From assembly GCF_000369625.1 (NCBI RefSeq), contig NZ_KB850113.1:1688077-1752076 (forward strand): a DNA stretch of 64,000 nucleotides. The letters run 5' to 3'. A program made the position numbers and the translations under genes. Below are positions 17,887 through 27,112 of this stretch, one piece after another; position 1 is the stretch's first letter; every line of letters begins with the position of its first letter. The stretch is from Acinetobacter variabilis. GTDB lineage: Bacteria > Pseudomonadota > Gammaproteobacteria > Pseudomonadales > Moraxellaceae. Under the pieces are notes generated by a model. The model had not been told where the DNA came from and did no database searches. It saw only the letters and a list, made by a program, of their open reading frames with translations.

Positions 17887-19119
17887 ATGCAAGTTTATTT
17901 AGTAGGCGGTGCAGTTCGGGATCATTTACTTGGACACCCCTATCACGAAAAAGATTATGTGGTTGTCGGCGCGACGCCGGAACAATTGCTTGCTAAAGGT
18001 TTTCAACCTGTTGGCAAGGACTTCCCTGTTTTTCTTCATCCTGAAACCAAAGACGAATATGCTCTGGCACGTACCGAACGCAAGTCTGGCTATGGTTATC
18101 ATGGTTTCGAATTTTATACCGATATCAATGTCACCTTGGAAGAGGATCTGATCCGCCGTGACCTGACCATCAACGCCATGGCCATGGATGATTCAGGTAA
18201 GATTTATGATCCTTATGGCGGTCAAAAAGATCTGGCTGATCGTGTACTGCGTCATGTATCAGAAGCTTTTGTCGAAGATCCTTTACGTGTTTTAAGGATT
18301 GCCCGCTTTGCTGCGCGTTATCAACATCAGGGTTTTAGCATTGCAGAAGAAACGTTGGTGCTGATGAAGCAGCTGGCGGAATCGGGCGAGCTTAATGCAT
18401 TGACACCTGAGCGGGTCTGGAAAGAAACCACACGCGCACTGATGGAACAAGATGCAGATGTGTATTTTGAAGTATTACGTAGTTGTGGTGCTTTAAAAGT
18501 GCTGTTCCCGGAACTGGATGCCTTATATGGCATTCCGCAACGTCCTGAATATCATCCGGAAATTGACTGTGGTATTCATACCATGATGTCTTTACAGCAA
18601 GCCTGCCGCCAAAATTATACTCTGGATGTTCGTTTTGCAGTTCTGGTTCATGACTTGGGTAAGGCATTAACCCCTGTTGAAGAATTGCCACGCCATATCA
18701 TGCATGAAGAACGTGGGATCAAACCGGTAAATGAGCTATGTGAACGTTTAAGAGTTCCAACTCATACCAAACAGCTGGCATTGGCAGTTTGTAAAGAACA
18801 CTTAAAATGTCACCAGGCTTTTAACTTAAAACCTGGCACTTTATGGCGTTTATTACAGCGTCTAGATGTTTTACGTCGTCCTGAACGTGTTGAAGCGTTT
18901 GTACAGGCTTGTGAATGTGACTCCCGTGGACGTTTGGGTCTAGAAAATCGTGCTTATCCTCAGGCTCAATATGTGCTGGATGCCATGCAGGTCGTACGTA
19001 GCATTAAAGCACAAGACTTGCCACCAGAATTTCAAGGTCCGGATATTGGTGAAATGCTAATTGAACGACGGATTGCGGCTTTAGCAGAACTGAAAGAACA
19101 GCATAGTGCCATACTTTAA
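17887..19119 (+). CDS. cca: CCA-adding tRNA nucleotidyltransferase with HD domain
   Basis: Adds and repairs the 3' CCA end of tRNAs. 410 residues: nucleotidyltransferase head with VGGAVRDHLLG and the metal site KDYVVVGATPEQL, DEYALARTERK, and RRDLTINAMAMDD; a neck and body region; then an HD phosphohydrolase domain (FAVLVHDLGKAL near residue 255), as in the gammaproteobacterial bifunctional type. The start is fixed by the position of the first motif. The ribosome binding site AGAGG lies inside the stem of the preceding terminator. Confidence 0.96.
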   Translation: MQVYLVGGAVRDHLLGHPYHEKDYVVVGATPEQLLAKGFQPVGKDFPVFLHPETKDEYALARTERKSGYGYHGFEFYTDINVTLEEDLIRRDLTINAMAMDDSGKIYDPYGGQKDLADRVLRHVSEAFVEDPLRVLRIARFAARYQHQGFSIAEETLVLMKQLAESGELNALTPERVWKETTRALMEQDADVYFEVLRSCGALKVLFPELDALYGIPQRPEYHPEIDCGIHTMMSLQQACRQNYTLDVRFAVLVHDLGKALTPVEELPRHIMHEERGIKPVNELCERLRVPTHTKQLALAVCKEHLKCHQAFNLKPGTLWRLLQRLDVLRRPERVEAFVQACECDSRGRLGLENRAYPQAQYVLDAMQVVRSIKAQDLPPEFQGPDIGEMLIERRIAALAELKEQHSAIL

Positions 19120-19124
19120 ACATT

Positions 19125-19147
19125 AGGCTCCTTCAAGGGGCCTTTTT
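19125..19147 (+). terminator. Terminator after cca
   Basis: Stem AGGCTCC / GGGGCCT (one G-T pair), five-base loop, T-run of five bases. Confidence 0.75.
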
Positions 19148-19286
19148 ATTTAATATCTGAAATCTCATTCATCTCGATTTTCTATATAGATAGCAATAAT
19201 TCTTTGAAGCTACTGTGCACTTGCAACACTTCAGCAAAGTAAATATTGATTATGATTGATATTATTTTTAGCTAAGATTATGTCTA

Positions 19287-19727
19287 ATGACTTATCTCAT
19301 CCGTCAACTGGATCTTGAAAAAGACCTGTATGACGTTCATCAACTCACGATTCAGCTTGGCTATCCCTCTACGCTGAAAAATATCAAACAGCGTTGGGAA
19401 CGGATTCATCAAGACAGTCATTATCAGACACTAATTATTGAACAGGATTCACATGTGATCGGCTATGCCGGTTTTATTCAGGAATACACCTGGGAATTTG
19501 ACGGTGGATATTTAAGGATTCAGGCTTTTGTAATTGATCAGGCCTATCGTGGAAAAGGTATAGGCAAGCAATTAATGGCTGCTATTGAACAGATTGCAAA
19601 AGAGCAAGGCTTCAAGATGATTCAGCTCAACAGCGGAAATCGCGAAGAACGCTATCCTGCGCATGCCTTTTATCAAGGACTGGGATTTGACAGTTACAGT
19701 ATTGGATTTCGCAAGCATCTGGAATGA
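19287..19727 (+). CDS. GNAT-family N-acetyltransferase
   Basis: 146 residues, a single GNAT domain. The acetyl-CoA-binding motif A is clear: VIDQAYRGKGIGKQLMAAIE (Q/RxxGxG/A form RGKGIG). Motif B follows as FYQGLGFDSYSIGFRKHL. The N-terminal half carries the substrate-side strands (DSHVIGYAGFIQ). The acceptor cannot be told from sequence. It is an isolated gene, with the pdxB-epmA unit convergent to it. Confidence 0.88.
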   Translation: MTYLIRQLDLEKDLYDVHQLTIQLGYPSTLKNIKQRWERIHQDSHYQTLIIEQDSHVIGYAGFIQEYTWEFDGGYLRIQAFVIDQAYRGKGIGKQLMAAIEQIAKEQGFKMIQLNSGNREERYPAHAFYQGLGFDSYSIGFRKHLE

Positions 19728-19766
19728 TCAGCCAGTCATAACCAGCTGATCAATCGTGAATTTAAT

Positions 19767-20747
19767 TTATGAAATTTCAGCCGGGAAAGTAATCACTTTT
19801 TCCAATTTCATCTGATTGGTTGCAATCATCAGCAAGCGATCAAGACCTAGGGCAATACCTGAACATTCTGGCATTTGTGGCAATGCCGCCAGCAAATACT
19901 CATCAATCGGCATGACATGCAAGCCAAGCGCTGCCCGTTCTGCATTATCTGCTTCAAAGCGGGAACGTAAAACTTTAGCATCAACCAGCTCATCATAAGC
20001 ATTAGCCAGTTCCAGCCCTTCGATATACAGCTCGAAACGTGCCGCAACCAGCTCTCCATCTTCATCGATTCTGGTTTTAGCCAATGATGCCAGTTCCGGT
20101 GGAAAATCTGTCAGAAATACAGCCGTATCGAACCCCAGGCTTGGCTCGACCATATGCGAAAATAACAGGTCGATATACCCTAAACGGTCATCACCCAAGT
20201 CCAGATTGAGACCTACCCGGCGACAGCAATCTTTGAGTTGCTGCAAAGTGGCCTGTAAAGGATTGAGATCCAGGCGATCCATAAAGGCATGTTTATAGCT
20301 GAGCACAGTGGGACGGATTTCCCCAAAACGTGCCTTAAGTGTCACATTTAACAGATCCGTCACTTCAAACATCAGATCTTTCAGACTAAAGCCTGGTCGA
20401 TACCATTCCAGCATACTGAATTCACTGTTGTGCTTGCGGCCGTGTTCATCATCCCGAAACACCTTACAGATCTGGTAAATCGGTCCACTACCACTCGCCA
20501 ATAAACGTTTCATGGCAAATTCAGGTGAGGTCTGTAGATAATGTGTGCCGAGCTTACCCATGACATGACGCTGGGCCTGAATCGAAGCCAGATGCACATC
20601 GGTCACACCAGCCTGAGATAAAATCGGTGTTTCCACTTCCAGCACTTCACGTTCAGCAAAAAACTGACGAAGCTGGGCATACATGTTGGCACGTGCTTTA
20701 ATGGCTTTTAAGTCGCAGGTCGGTTGATAAGATACAATCTGACTCAT
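19767..20747 (-). CDS. epmA: Elongation factor P beta-lysine ligase (EpmA/PoxA/GenX)
   Basis: Class II lysyl-tRNA-synthetase paralogue that attaches (R)-beta-lysine to a lysine of elongation factor P. 326 residues with no anticodon-binding domain. Motifs: VETPILSQAGVTDVHL, THYLQTSPEFAMKRLLASG, FRDDEHGRKHNSEFSMLEWYR (motif 2, quoted in part: EFSMLEWYR), and the motif 3 run GIALGLDRLLMI. ATG at 20747 overlaps the pdxB stop by the ATGA arrangement, so the two are translationally coupled. The upstream in-frame start at 20774 lies in pdxB and is rejected. Confidence 0.94.
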   Translation of the reverse strand: MSQIVSYQPTCDLKAIKARANMYAQLRQFFAEREVLEVETPILSQAGVTDVHLASIQAQRHVMGKLGTHYLQTSPEFAMKRLLASGSGPIYQICKVFRDDEHGRKHNSEFSMLEWYRPGFSLKDLMFEVTDLLNVTLKARFGEIRPTVLSYKHAFMDRLDLNPLQATLQQLKDCCRRVGLNLDLGDDRLGYIDLLFSHMVEPSLGFDTAVFLTDFPPELASLAKTRIDEDGELVAARFELYIEGLELANAYDELVDAKVLRSRFEADNAERAALGLHVMPIDEYLLAALPQMPECSGIALGLDRLLMIATNQMKLEKVITFPAEIS

Positions 20748-21811
20748 GCCTTTGGCCCTCCATGAGCGGCCCATTCACGGCGTAAAGGATAAGTCTTGCG
20801 TAAATGATCAAATGCTTTCTGATCGACTTTGCCATCTTTTAAACAGGCACGCAGATTGGCATCATCACGGGCGATATCATAGATCTGGGTTAAATGCTGC
20901 TGTAGCGCCAGTTTTAAATCCTGATTCTGGAAAAACTGTTCACAGACAGGCAACTGGCTTTCAAACTGCTTATTAATCTCAAAGCCGAAAGTCTGGCAAA
21001 ATGCGTCGTAAATCATTTGAGTACCGCGTGCCTTACCTTCCAGACTATAACCTGCAATATGCGGCGTCACCAAAGTAATCAGATTCAGCAACTGTTCAGA
21101 AATTTCCGGTTCATGCTCAAAGACATCCAGTACAACCTGACGTTGAGTTGCCAGAATATCAGCAATTAGTGCTGCTTCTTCAACGACTGGCCCACGCGCT
21201 GAATTAATTAAAATGGCTTCAGGCTTCATTTGTCCAAGTGCAGCAGCATTAATCAAATGATAAGTCGGATGCTGACCCGTTTTGGTTAAAGGCACATGAA
21301 TGGAAATGGCATCTGCAGTTTTTAGCAGTTGTTCAAATTCAACCTGATGAACCTGATCGCGCTGTACAAAGGGATCATAGGCAATCACATTCCAGCCTAG
21401 CAATTTGGCCATTGTTGCTAAACGCGAACCGACATTTCCTAGACCGACAATACCCAAGGTGAAATCTTTATTTGCATTGATCAATTGAGGTTGTAAATAT
21501 AATAGAGCCGTAATCACATATTCAGCTACCGCCTGCGCATTACAACCGGGTGCATTGCTCCAGCGGATGTTCTGTTGTTCTAGTGCAGCAATGTCCAGAT
21601 GATCTGTACCAATGGTGGCACTGCCGACGAATTTAATCTGACTGTCCTGTACGAGTGCTGCATTGACTTTGGTCACGGAACGGACCAATAAAGCCTCGGC
21701 ATCTTTTACATCGTTCGCAGTGAGAGTTCTTCCTGCACAATGCTGAATATCGCCAAATTCTGCAAAGAAATAATCGGTAAATGCCAGATTTTCATCTGCG
21801 ACAATTTTCAT
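20744..21811 (-). CDS. pdxB: Erythronate-4-phosphate dehydrogenase
   Basis: Second step of the DXP-dependent pyridoxal 5'-phosphate pathway; oxidises 4-phosphoerythronate. 355 residues. D-2-hydroxyacid dehydrogenase fold with the Rossmann motif LGIVGLGNVGSRLA (near residue 120), the conserved LINSARGPVV and a C-terminal dimerisation domain specific to PdxB (starting after VTPHIAGYS). The ATG at 21811 (MKIVADENLAF) is the family start; 21 more upstream codons in frame lack support. It overlaps epmA by four bases, so both are made from one message. Confidence 0.95.
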   Translation of the reverse strand: MKIVADENLAFTDYFFAEFGDIQHCAGRTLTANDVKDAEALLVRSVTKVNAALVQDSQIKFVGSATIGTDHLDIAALEQQNIRWSNAPGCNAQAVAEYVITALLYLQPQLINANKDFTLGIVGLGNVGSRLATMAKLLGWNVIAYDPFVQRDQVHQVEFEQLLKTADAISIHVPLTKTGQHPTYHLINAAALGQMKPEAILINSARGPVVEEAALIADILATQRQVVLDVFEHEPEISEQLLNLITLVTPHIAGYSLEGKARGTQMIYDAFCQTFGFEINKQFESQLPVCEQFFQNQDLKLALQQHLTQIYDIARDDANLRACLKDGKVDQKAFDHLRKTYPLRREWAAHGGPKA

Positions 21812-22022
21812 AATCTGTTCCAACGCCTGAATCTGTCTATCATACCGCGTCAACCGGGATGTGACTATTTTCACTCAAGCTTTAGATGAATTCTTATAAA
21901 CATAGAGATATAAAAAATGCCGAAGTCAAACATCACTTCGGCAAAGGAGTGTAATTGGAGTAAGAAAATGACGCAGGGTTAGGCGATTGAAAGCCATACC
22001 CTGCACGAAAATGTTTCCTGTT

Positions 22023-23246
22023 TTAATTGGAGAATGCAGCAATACCTGTTTGCGCACGACCTAGAATTAAGGCGTGTACATCATGGGTACCTTCATAAGT
22101 GTTGACCACTTCCAGGTTTACCAGATGACGTGCCACACCGAATTCATCAGAAATGCCGTTACCGCCCATCATGTCTCGCGCTAAACGGGCAATATCTAAG
22201 GCTTTACCACAGTTATTACGCTTGATCAGTGAAGTACCTTCCACTGAAGCAATACCCTCATCTTTCATGCGGCCAAAACGTAAAGCGACTTGCAGACCTA
22301 ACGCAATTTCAGTTTGCATGTCTGCCAGTTTTTTCTGGATTAGCTGATTCGCAGCCAATGGACGGCCAAACTGTTTACGGTCCATGGTATATTGATGCGC
22401 TGTATGCCAACAGAATTCCGCTGCACCCATCGCACCCCAAGCAATACCATAACGGGCACTATTCAGGCAGGTAAATGGACCTTTTAGACCACGAATTTCC
22501 GGGAACGCGTTTTCCTCTGGTACAAATACATTGTCCATCACGATTTCACCGGTGATCGAAGCACGTAGGCCAACCTTACCGTGAATCGCTGGTGCAGAAA
22601 GCCCTTCCCAGCCTTTTTCTAAAATAAAGCCGCGAATATCACCGACATTGCCTTCAGGAGACACTTCTTTCGCCCAAACCACAAAGACATCCGCAATCGG
22701 GCTGTTGGTAATCCACATTTTGGCGCCCGTCAAACGGTAACCACCATCAACTTTCTTGGCACGAGTAATCATGCTGCCTGGATCAGAACCATGATCTGGT
22801 TCAGTCAGACCGAAACAGCCGATATATTCACCAGAAGCCAGCTTCGGTAAATATTTTTGTTTCTGTTCTTCAGAACCAAATTCATTGATTGGCACCATCA
22901 CAAGAGAACTTTGTACGCTGGCCATAGAACGGTAACCCGAATCCACACGCTCCACTTCGCGGGCAATCAGACCATAGCTGACATAATTTAAACTAGCGCC
23001 ACCGTATTGCTCAGGAATGGTTGGACCCAGCAGACCGAGTTCACCCATTTCACGGAAAATCATTGGATCGGTTTTTTCATGACGGAACTGCTCTAATACA
23101 CGCGGCTGTAACTGTCCCTGACAATATGCACGCGCAGATTCCATGATCATGCGTTCTTCTTCAGTCAGCTGCTGCTCCAGTAAGAACGGATCCTGCCAGT
23201 TAAAATAGACTTTGCTGGTTTTTTTCGTATCGACCATTTGATTCAT
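22023..23246 (-). CDS. gcdH: Glutaryl-CoA dehydrogenase
   Basis: FAD-dependent acyl-CoA dehydrogenase that oxidises and decarboxylates glutaryl-CoA to crotonyl-CoA in lysine/glutarate breakdown. 407 residues. The start [19 protein letters not shown] is typical of GcdH; later come [34 protein letters not shown], the substrate-binding [13 protein letters not shown] and the catalytic glutamate in [17 protein letters not shown]. Start set at 23246 (MNQMVDTKK); 23261 is a possible alternative. The LysR gene facing it is the likely regulator. Confidence 0.93.
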   Translation of the reverse strand: MNQMVDTKKTSKVYFNWQDPFLLEQQLTEEERMIMESARAYCQGQLQPRVLEQFRHEKTDPMIFREMGELGLLGPTIPEQYGGASLNYVSYGLIAREVERVDSGYRSMASVQSSLVMVPINEFGSEEQKQKYLPKLASGEYIGCFGLTEPDHGSDPGSMITRAKKVDGGYRLTGAKMWITNSPIADVFVVWAKEVSPEGNVGDIRGFILEKGWEGLSAPAIHGKVGLRASITGEIVMDNVFVPEENAFPEIRGLKGPFTCLNSARYGIAWGAMGAAEFCWHTAHQYTMDRKQFGRPLAANQLIQKKLADMQTEIALGLQVALRFGRMKDEGIASVEGTSLIKRNNCGKALDIARLARDMMGGNGISDEFGVARHLVNLEVVNTYEGTHDVHALILGRAQTGIAAFSN

Positions 23247-23507
23247 AGTATTCCCTGCCAATCCTTCATCTATCTATTAGATGATGTTGTTTTATCCTTC
23301 AGATTGACTCTAGGCATGAATCATGACTTGTTCAAACAATAAATTTGCATGCAGCTATGCACTTTATGCATACCTTATATAAGTTGCTATTTCTAGAAAT
23401 TATTTTCTTAGCTTATTTGCCTGTTTTTTATACCAAAGTCGTATAGTAGTATAAGATTGATATACCATTTATTGATATCTGACCATTTTAAGTTCAAGGA
23501 TGAACAA

Positions 23508-24461
23508 GTGCGTAGAAAAATACCTTCCCTGCAAGCGCTGATCTGTTTCGAAACTGCTGCACGTCATGCCAGTTATACCTATGCTGCACAGGAACTGTTT
23601 TTAACCCAAAGTGCAGTTTCACGCCAGATCCAGCAACTGGAGGAGTATTTAGGCACGGCTTTATTTACCCGTACGCGGCATGGTGTAAAACTCAATCATG
23701 CTGGACAGCAATATTTAAAAAGTATCACTCCGCATCTCAAAGGACTGGAACAGTCAACCCTAGACGTCATTACGCATCAAGGGCGCGGCGGTACTTTAAA
23801 ACTGGGCGTAGTGCCTACGTTTGCGACTCGCTGGCTATTACCTAAACTCCAGAGCTTTAATCGGCTGTATCCTGAAATTACGATACATCTGGAAACCAGC
23901 ACCCGCCCTTTTCTGTTTCAGGAACAGATTTTCGATGCTGCTATTTATGCAGGAACACCTCAACAGGTCGAACAATGGCCTGGTACGCATAGCCATTTTC
24001 TAATGCATGAAGATGTAGTTGCTGTCTGTGCACCTGACCTGATTCAACAGTATTTTCCCGATGCACAGAAGATTAATGACTACAGCTATGACTTAAGTGC
24101 TGAACAACTGGTTCAACTCCCTTTATTACAGCAAACCACCCGGCCGAATATCTGGGAAGACTGGTTCAAGCTACATCAGATCCAACATCCAAATCCTTTG
24201 CAGGGGCAACGACATGAACTGTTTTCTATGCTCGCTGTAGTGGCTAGCCATGGCATGGGAATGGCCTTGATCCCGCAAATGCTAATTGAAAAAGAATTAA
24301 AGCGACAGGAATTGGTGCTGGTATCCAGTAAGACCTTAGAAAAGAAACGAGGCTATTATCTGGTCCATTCCAGTCAGGAAAGCTCACCGCTGATTGAAAA
24401 ATTTGTTGCATGGATACAACAGGAAATTCAGGGCAGCCTTCCATCTGAGTCTGACCTATAA
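23508..24461 (+). CDS. LysR-type regulator divergent from gcdH
   Basis: 317 residues from the GTG at 23508, which has AAGGA seven bases upstream. Winged-helix DNA-binding domain at the N-terminus (ALICFETAARHASYTYAAQELFLTQSAVSRQ, key part LTQSAVSRQIQQLEE), then a LysR substrate-binding domain. The head is close to the GcvA type. It faces gcdH across about 260 bp, and such a pair normally shares a control region, with glutarate or glutaryl-CoA as a possible effector (inference). A longer start at 23457 is possible but has no ribosome binding site. Confidence 0.88.
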   Translation: MRRKIPSLQALICFETAARHASYTYAAQELFLTQSAVSRQIQQLEEYLGTALFTRTRHGVKLNHAGQQYLKSITPHLKGLEQSTLDVITHQGRGGTLKLGVVPTFATRWLLPKLQSFNRLYPEITIHLETSTRPFLFQEQIFDAAIYAGTPQQVEQWPGTHSHFLMHEDVVAVCAPDLIQQYFPDAQKINDYSYDLSAEQLVQLPLLQQTTRPNIWEDWFKLHQIQHPNPLQGQRHELFSMLAVVASHGMGMALIPQMLIEKELKRQELVLVSSKTLEKKRGYYLVHSSQESSPLIEKFVAWIQQEIQGSLPSESDL

Positions 24462-24479
24462 ACCCCAATGATCAGACAA

Positions 24480-24510
24480 TAAAAAACCCCAATCAATGAT
24501 CGGGGTTTTT
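24480..24510. terminator. Bidirectional terminator between the LysR gene and tRNA-Ser copy 1
   Basis: A-run, CCCC-(A)ATC / GAT-(C)GGGG stem, T-run. It can stop the LysR message on the plus strand and the tRNA transcript on the minus strand. A near-copy lies at 24835-24861. Confidence 0.8.
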
Positions 24511-24516
24511 CGTATC

Positions 24517-24607
24517 TGGCGGAAGCGGTGAGATTCGAACTCACGGAGGGGTATAAGCCCTCGTCGGTTTTCAAGACCGGTGCATTAAACCGCTCTGCCA
24601 CGCTTCC
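24517..24607 (-). tRNA. tRNA-Ser (anticodon UGA), copy 1
   Basis: 91 nt including an encoded CCA (TGG at 24517-24519 on the plus strand). Acceptor GGAAGCG / CGCTTCC, anticodon loop CTTGAAA giving UGA, long class II variable arm with stem GAGGG / CCCTC, and T-arm with GTTCGAATC. It reads UCN serine codons. The second copy 350 bp away differs mainly in the variable arm. Confidence 0.96.
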
Positions 24608-24616
24608 ATGGCCGCC

Positions 24617-24645
24617 ATCATATAAATATTTCTGTTTCTTGGCAA
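24617..24645 (-). promoter_or_regulatory. Promoter of tRNA-Ser copy 1
   Basis: On the minus strand TTGCCA, a 17-bp spacer and TATGAT, nine bases before the mature 5' end. The same arrangement precedes copy 2. Confidence 0.7.
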
Positions 24646-24834
24646 TAAATTTTCGCAAAACTTCTGTAAAAAGCAGTTCATTCAGTTAAAAATCAGACGA
24701 AAATTTTAGAGTAGATAAAATTTTATACATAAGATTTAGGGGCTGATATTTTTATTTTCAGAATGAATTTAGCCTTAATGTTCACATCATTTTGAACAAT
24801 GAAAATTTAAAATCATTTTAATGAGTTAAAAATA

Positions 24835-24861
24835 AAAACCCCGATCAATGATCGGGGTTTT
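24835..24861. terminator. Terminator of tRNA-Ser copy 2
   Basis: AAAACCCCGAT / ATCGGGGTTTT stem with a five-base loop, downstream of tRNA copy 2 on the minus strand. Nearly identical to the hairpin after copy 1, as expected for a duplicated unit. Confidence 0.75.
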
Positions 24862-24867
24862 CGTATC

Positions 24868-24957
24868 TGGCGGAAGCGGTGAGATTCGAACTCACGGAGG
24901 ACTCACACCCTCGTCGGTTTTCAAGACCGGTGCATTAAACCGCTCTGCCACGCTTCC
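24868..24957 (-). tRNA. tRNA-Ser (anticodon UGA), copy 2
   Basis: 90 nt including CCA. Same acceptor, D, anticodon and T arms as copy 1. The variable arm differs (loop TGTGAG type instead of CTTATAC type, and one base shorter). The flanking bases CATGGCCGCCATCATATAAAT on the 5' side are shared with copy 1 (positions 24958-24977), so the unit was duplicated with its promoter and terminator. Confidence 0.96.
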
Positions 24958-24966
24958 ATGGCCGCC

Positions 24967-24995
24967 ATCATATAAATAAAAATTGCGCTTGGCAA
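24967..24995 (-). promoter_or_regulatory. Promoter of tRNA-Ser copy 2
   Basis: TTGCCA, 17-bp spacer of different sequence, TATGAT on the minus strand. The conserved hexamers and spacing against a changed spacer support function. Confidence 0.7.
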
Positions 24996-25045
24996 ATATT
25001 TTTCCAATTTCTCTGCATCAACTGCGCAAAATAAAATCAATTTCA

Positions 25046-25540
25046 TTAATCTTCTGAATTTTCTGGCTTTTCATAGCGAATTGAATTGATAAACCAGAGT
25101 TTCTTGCCGGATGGCGTTATCACCTCAGCTTCATCATCCACTGACTTGCCTAACAGGGCACGCGCCATTGGGGAATCAATCGAAATATGCTGCGGATGAT
25201 GATCATAAATTTCATCGACGCCTACGATCCGAAGGCTCTTCTGCTCACCCTGTTCATTTTCAATTTCAACCCAGGCACCAAAATAAACTTTACCTTCCTG
25301 TTCAGGAGAAAAATCAACAATTCTCAGCTCTTCCAGCCGCTTGCCCAGATAACGAACCCGACGATCAATTTTACGTAAAAGCTGTTTGTTATATTGGTAA
25401 TCTGCATTTTCCGAACGGTCGCCGAGACTGGCTGCCCAGTTCACTTTTTTGGTAATTTCAGGACGTTCTTCATGCCAGAGATTTTTAAGTTCTGCCACCA
25501 ATTTGTCATGTCCACCACGGGTAATCAGGTTAGATTTCAT
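25046..25540 (-). CDS. greB: Transcription elongation factor GreB
   Basis: Binds the RNA polymerase secondary channel and stimulates cleavage of backtracked RNA. 164 residues: N-terminal coiled-coil with the basic patch typical of GreB (RSENADYQYNKQLLRKIDRRVRYL) and the tip acids D-x-x-E in GDRSENAD, then the C-terminal FKBP-like domain (VDEIYDHHPQHISIDSPMARALLG). The YQYNKQLLR form separates it from GreA, which is also in this window at 59115. Confidence 0.95.
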   Translation of the reverse strand: MKSNLITRGGHDKLVAELKNLWHEERPEITKKVNWAASLGDRSENADYQYNKQLLRKIDRRVRYLGKRLEELRIVDFSPEQEGKVYFGAWVEIENEQGEQKSLRIVGVDEIYDHHPQHISIDSPMARALLGKSVDDEAEVITPSGKKLWFINSIRYEKPENSED

Positions 25541-25903
25541 GTGTTTTAATTGCCAATTTTGAACCAGTTTTTAGACATTAAGAGCTTATTTTATTTGGAG
25601 TTTTAGGACAAGCCAGAATATGCAATTTTTTCTTCAATAAATTTAATAACTTAAATTACATTTAAAAAATAAATTATGTACAAAATTTGACAATTCATTT
25701 TTTGATCTTTAATATGCACCCTACTTTTGGAATCGCTTATTTTTTAATCTATGTAGTTTTTCTACATATTTCCCGATCAATTTAGTCATTTTTGAATGAC
25801 GTCATGACTGCCCAACCCTTATTGAATTTATCAAACTTTTAAAAGTTACTGGCTAGTATTGGCTGTGATTTTTAGGGCATAAATTACTTGTAGCGGAGAC
25901 AAC
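25541..25903. other. Intergenic region between greB and the MltF-like gene
   Basis: 363 AT-rich bases with stops in all frames and no RNA gene that I can recognise. It must hold the divergent promoters of greB and the transglycosylase gene. The start at 25904 is preceded by TAGCGGAGAC, a usable ribosome binding site. Confidence 0.5.
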
Positions 25904-27019
25904 ATGCACAGTAGTTCAACCACTGGGTCGAGGCTTTGCCTTAGCTCTTTTATCTCTTCTCTCCCTGTAAAAGCACTGGTACTGAGTACGGCACTTATCC
26001 CCTTTCATAGTATCAATGCCACTAAAACCACATTTCAATATGATCATGTGGTCAATAGCAACAAACTCACCGTCGTCACAGTTCAAAGTCCAACGACTGT
26101 GTTTCAGGATGGACAACATCAGCATGGCTTTGGTTATGACCTGGTTCGTAACTATGCCAACAGCCTGAATGTTAAGCTGGATTTTAAAACTGTTCCGGAT
26201 AATGCCACGGCCCTGAAATGGGTAGCCCAAGGCAAAGCCAATCTGGCCATGACCACCACTGATCTGGGTACGATTGAACAACAGCGTTTAACGGCTTTTT
26301 CTGCCACTTGTGGTGATGAGTCTTCACTGGCCAGTAATGGACTGAATGCCAATCTGAATCTGGTATTTAAATCAGCCAGTGATCCCTTGAGTCAAACCGC
26401 CAGTGCTTTTGTCTGTCAAGGCAAACAAAGTGGTGCGATCAAGCAGCTTGCATCCTTCTACAATCAGAATGTGGTAGAAGAACATTCTTGGGATGAAATT
26501 CAACAGGACCTGAACCAGCGCCTCCCCACATACAAGGCGAGCTTCCAGAAATCTGCTCAGCAGTACGATCTGGACTGGCACCTGCTCGCCGCGATCGGTT
26601 ACCAGGAATCCTATCTAAAGCCAAACTCCGTATCTCCCACCGGTGTCCGCGGTCTGATGATGCTCACAAGCTCTACCGCAAAAGCGATGGGGGTTAGTAA
26701 CCGGACAGATCCAGGCGAAAGTATTGATGGGGGTGCCAAATACTATGACCAGATGCTGAGCCGTTATGAACATATCCCTTATCCGGATCGTAACTGGTTT
26801 GCTTTAGTTGCCTATAACATGGGCCCAGGTGCTGTGAATCAGCTGCAAAAACGTATTCAGGCCCAAGGCAAGAATCCGAATAACTGGGTAAACCTGTATG
26901 CTTATCTGGAACAGAATAAAGCCAGTAATGGTCGTTACCGTCAGGCCCTGCAATACGTGACCCGTATTCGTGCCTATCTGGAACACATCAAGACCACTCC
27001 ACAGCTGGTGAATATTTAA
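25904..27019 (+). CDS. Lytic transglycosylase, MltF-like with a shortened sensor domain
   Basis: 371 residues. An N-terminal signal (about 1-39, hydrophobic core KALVLSTALIPF) leads to a partial solute-binding domain (about 45-190; GFGYDLVRNYANSLNVKLDF, KWVAQGKANLAMTTTDLG), then a lysozyme-like SLT domain (about 215-350) with catalytic glutamate in IGYQES, SPTGVRGLMMLTSSTAKAMGV, and VAYNMGPGAVNQL. MltF of enterics is about 500 residues with a full binding-protein domain; here only about one lobe remains. It should cleave peptidoglycan glycan strands in the periplasm. Ends at a bidirectional terminator. Confidence 0.88.
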   Translation: MHSSSTTGSRLCLSSFISSLPVKALVLSTALIPFHSINATKTTFQYDHVVNSNKLTVVTVQSPTTVFQDGQHQHGFGYDLVRNYANSLNVKLDFKTVPDNATALKWVAQGKANLAMTTTDLGTIEQQRLTAFSATCGDESSLASNGLNANLNLVFKSASDPLSQTASAFVCQGKQSGAIKQLASFYNQNVVEEHSWDEIQQDLNQRLPTYKASFQKSAQQYDLDWHLLAAIGYQESYLKPNSVSPTGVRGLMMLTSSTAKAMGVSNRTDPGESIDGGAKYYDQMLSRYEHIPYPDRNWFALVAYNMGPGAVNQLQKRIQAQGKNPNNWVNLYAYLEQNKASNGRYRQALQYVTRIRAYLEHIKTTPQLVNI

Positions 27020-27052
27020 GCCTGATCATTTCAAATCCAGATATTCAGCTAT

Positions 27053-27088
27053 AAAAAAAAAGCTTACCTCAGGGTAAGCTTTTTTTTA
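27053..27088. terminator. Bidirectional terminator
   Basis: A-run, stem AGCTTACC / GGTAAGCT, loop TCAG, T-run of nine bases. It lies between the convergent MltF-like and SCP2-domain genes and can serve both. Confidence 0.85.
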
Positions 27089-27112
27089 CTACAGCTTTTT
27101 AGATCAAAACTA

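Noticed and set aside
24428..24658. ORF running through the tRNA-Ser copy 1
   Set aside because: It is the tRNA sequence and flanks read as protein; the tRNA fold is unambiguous.
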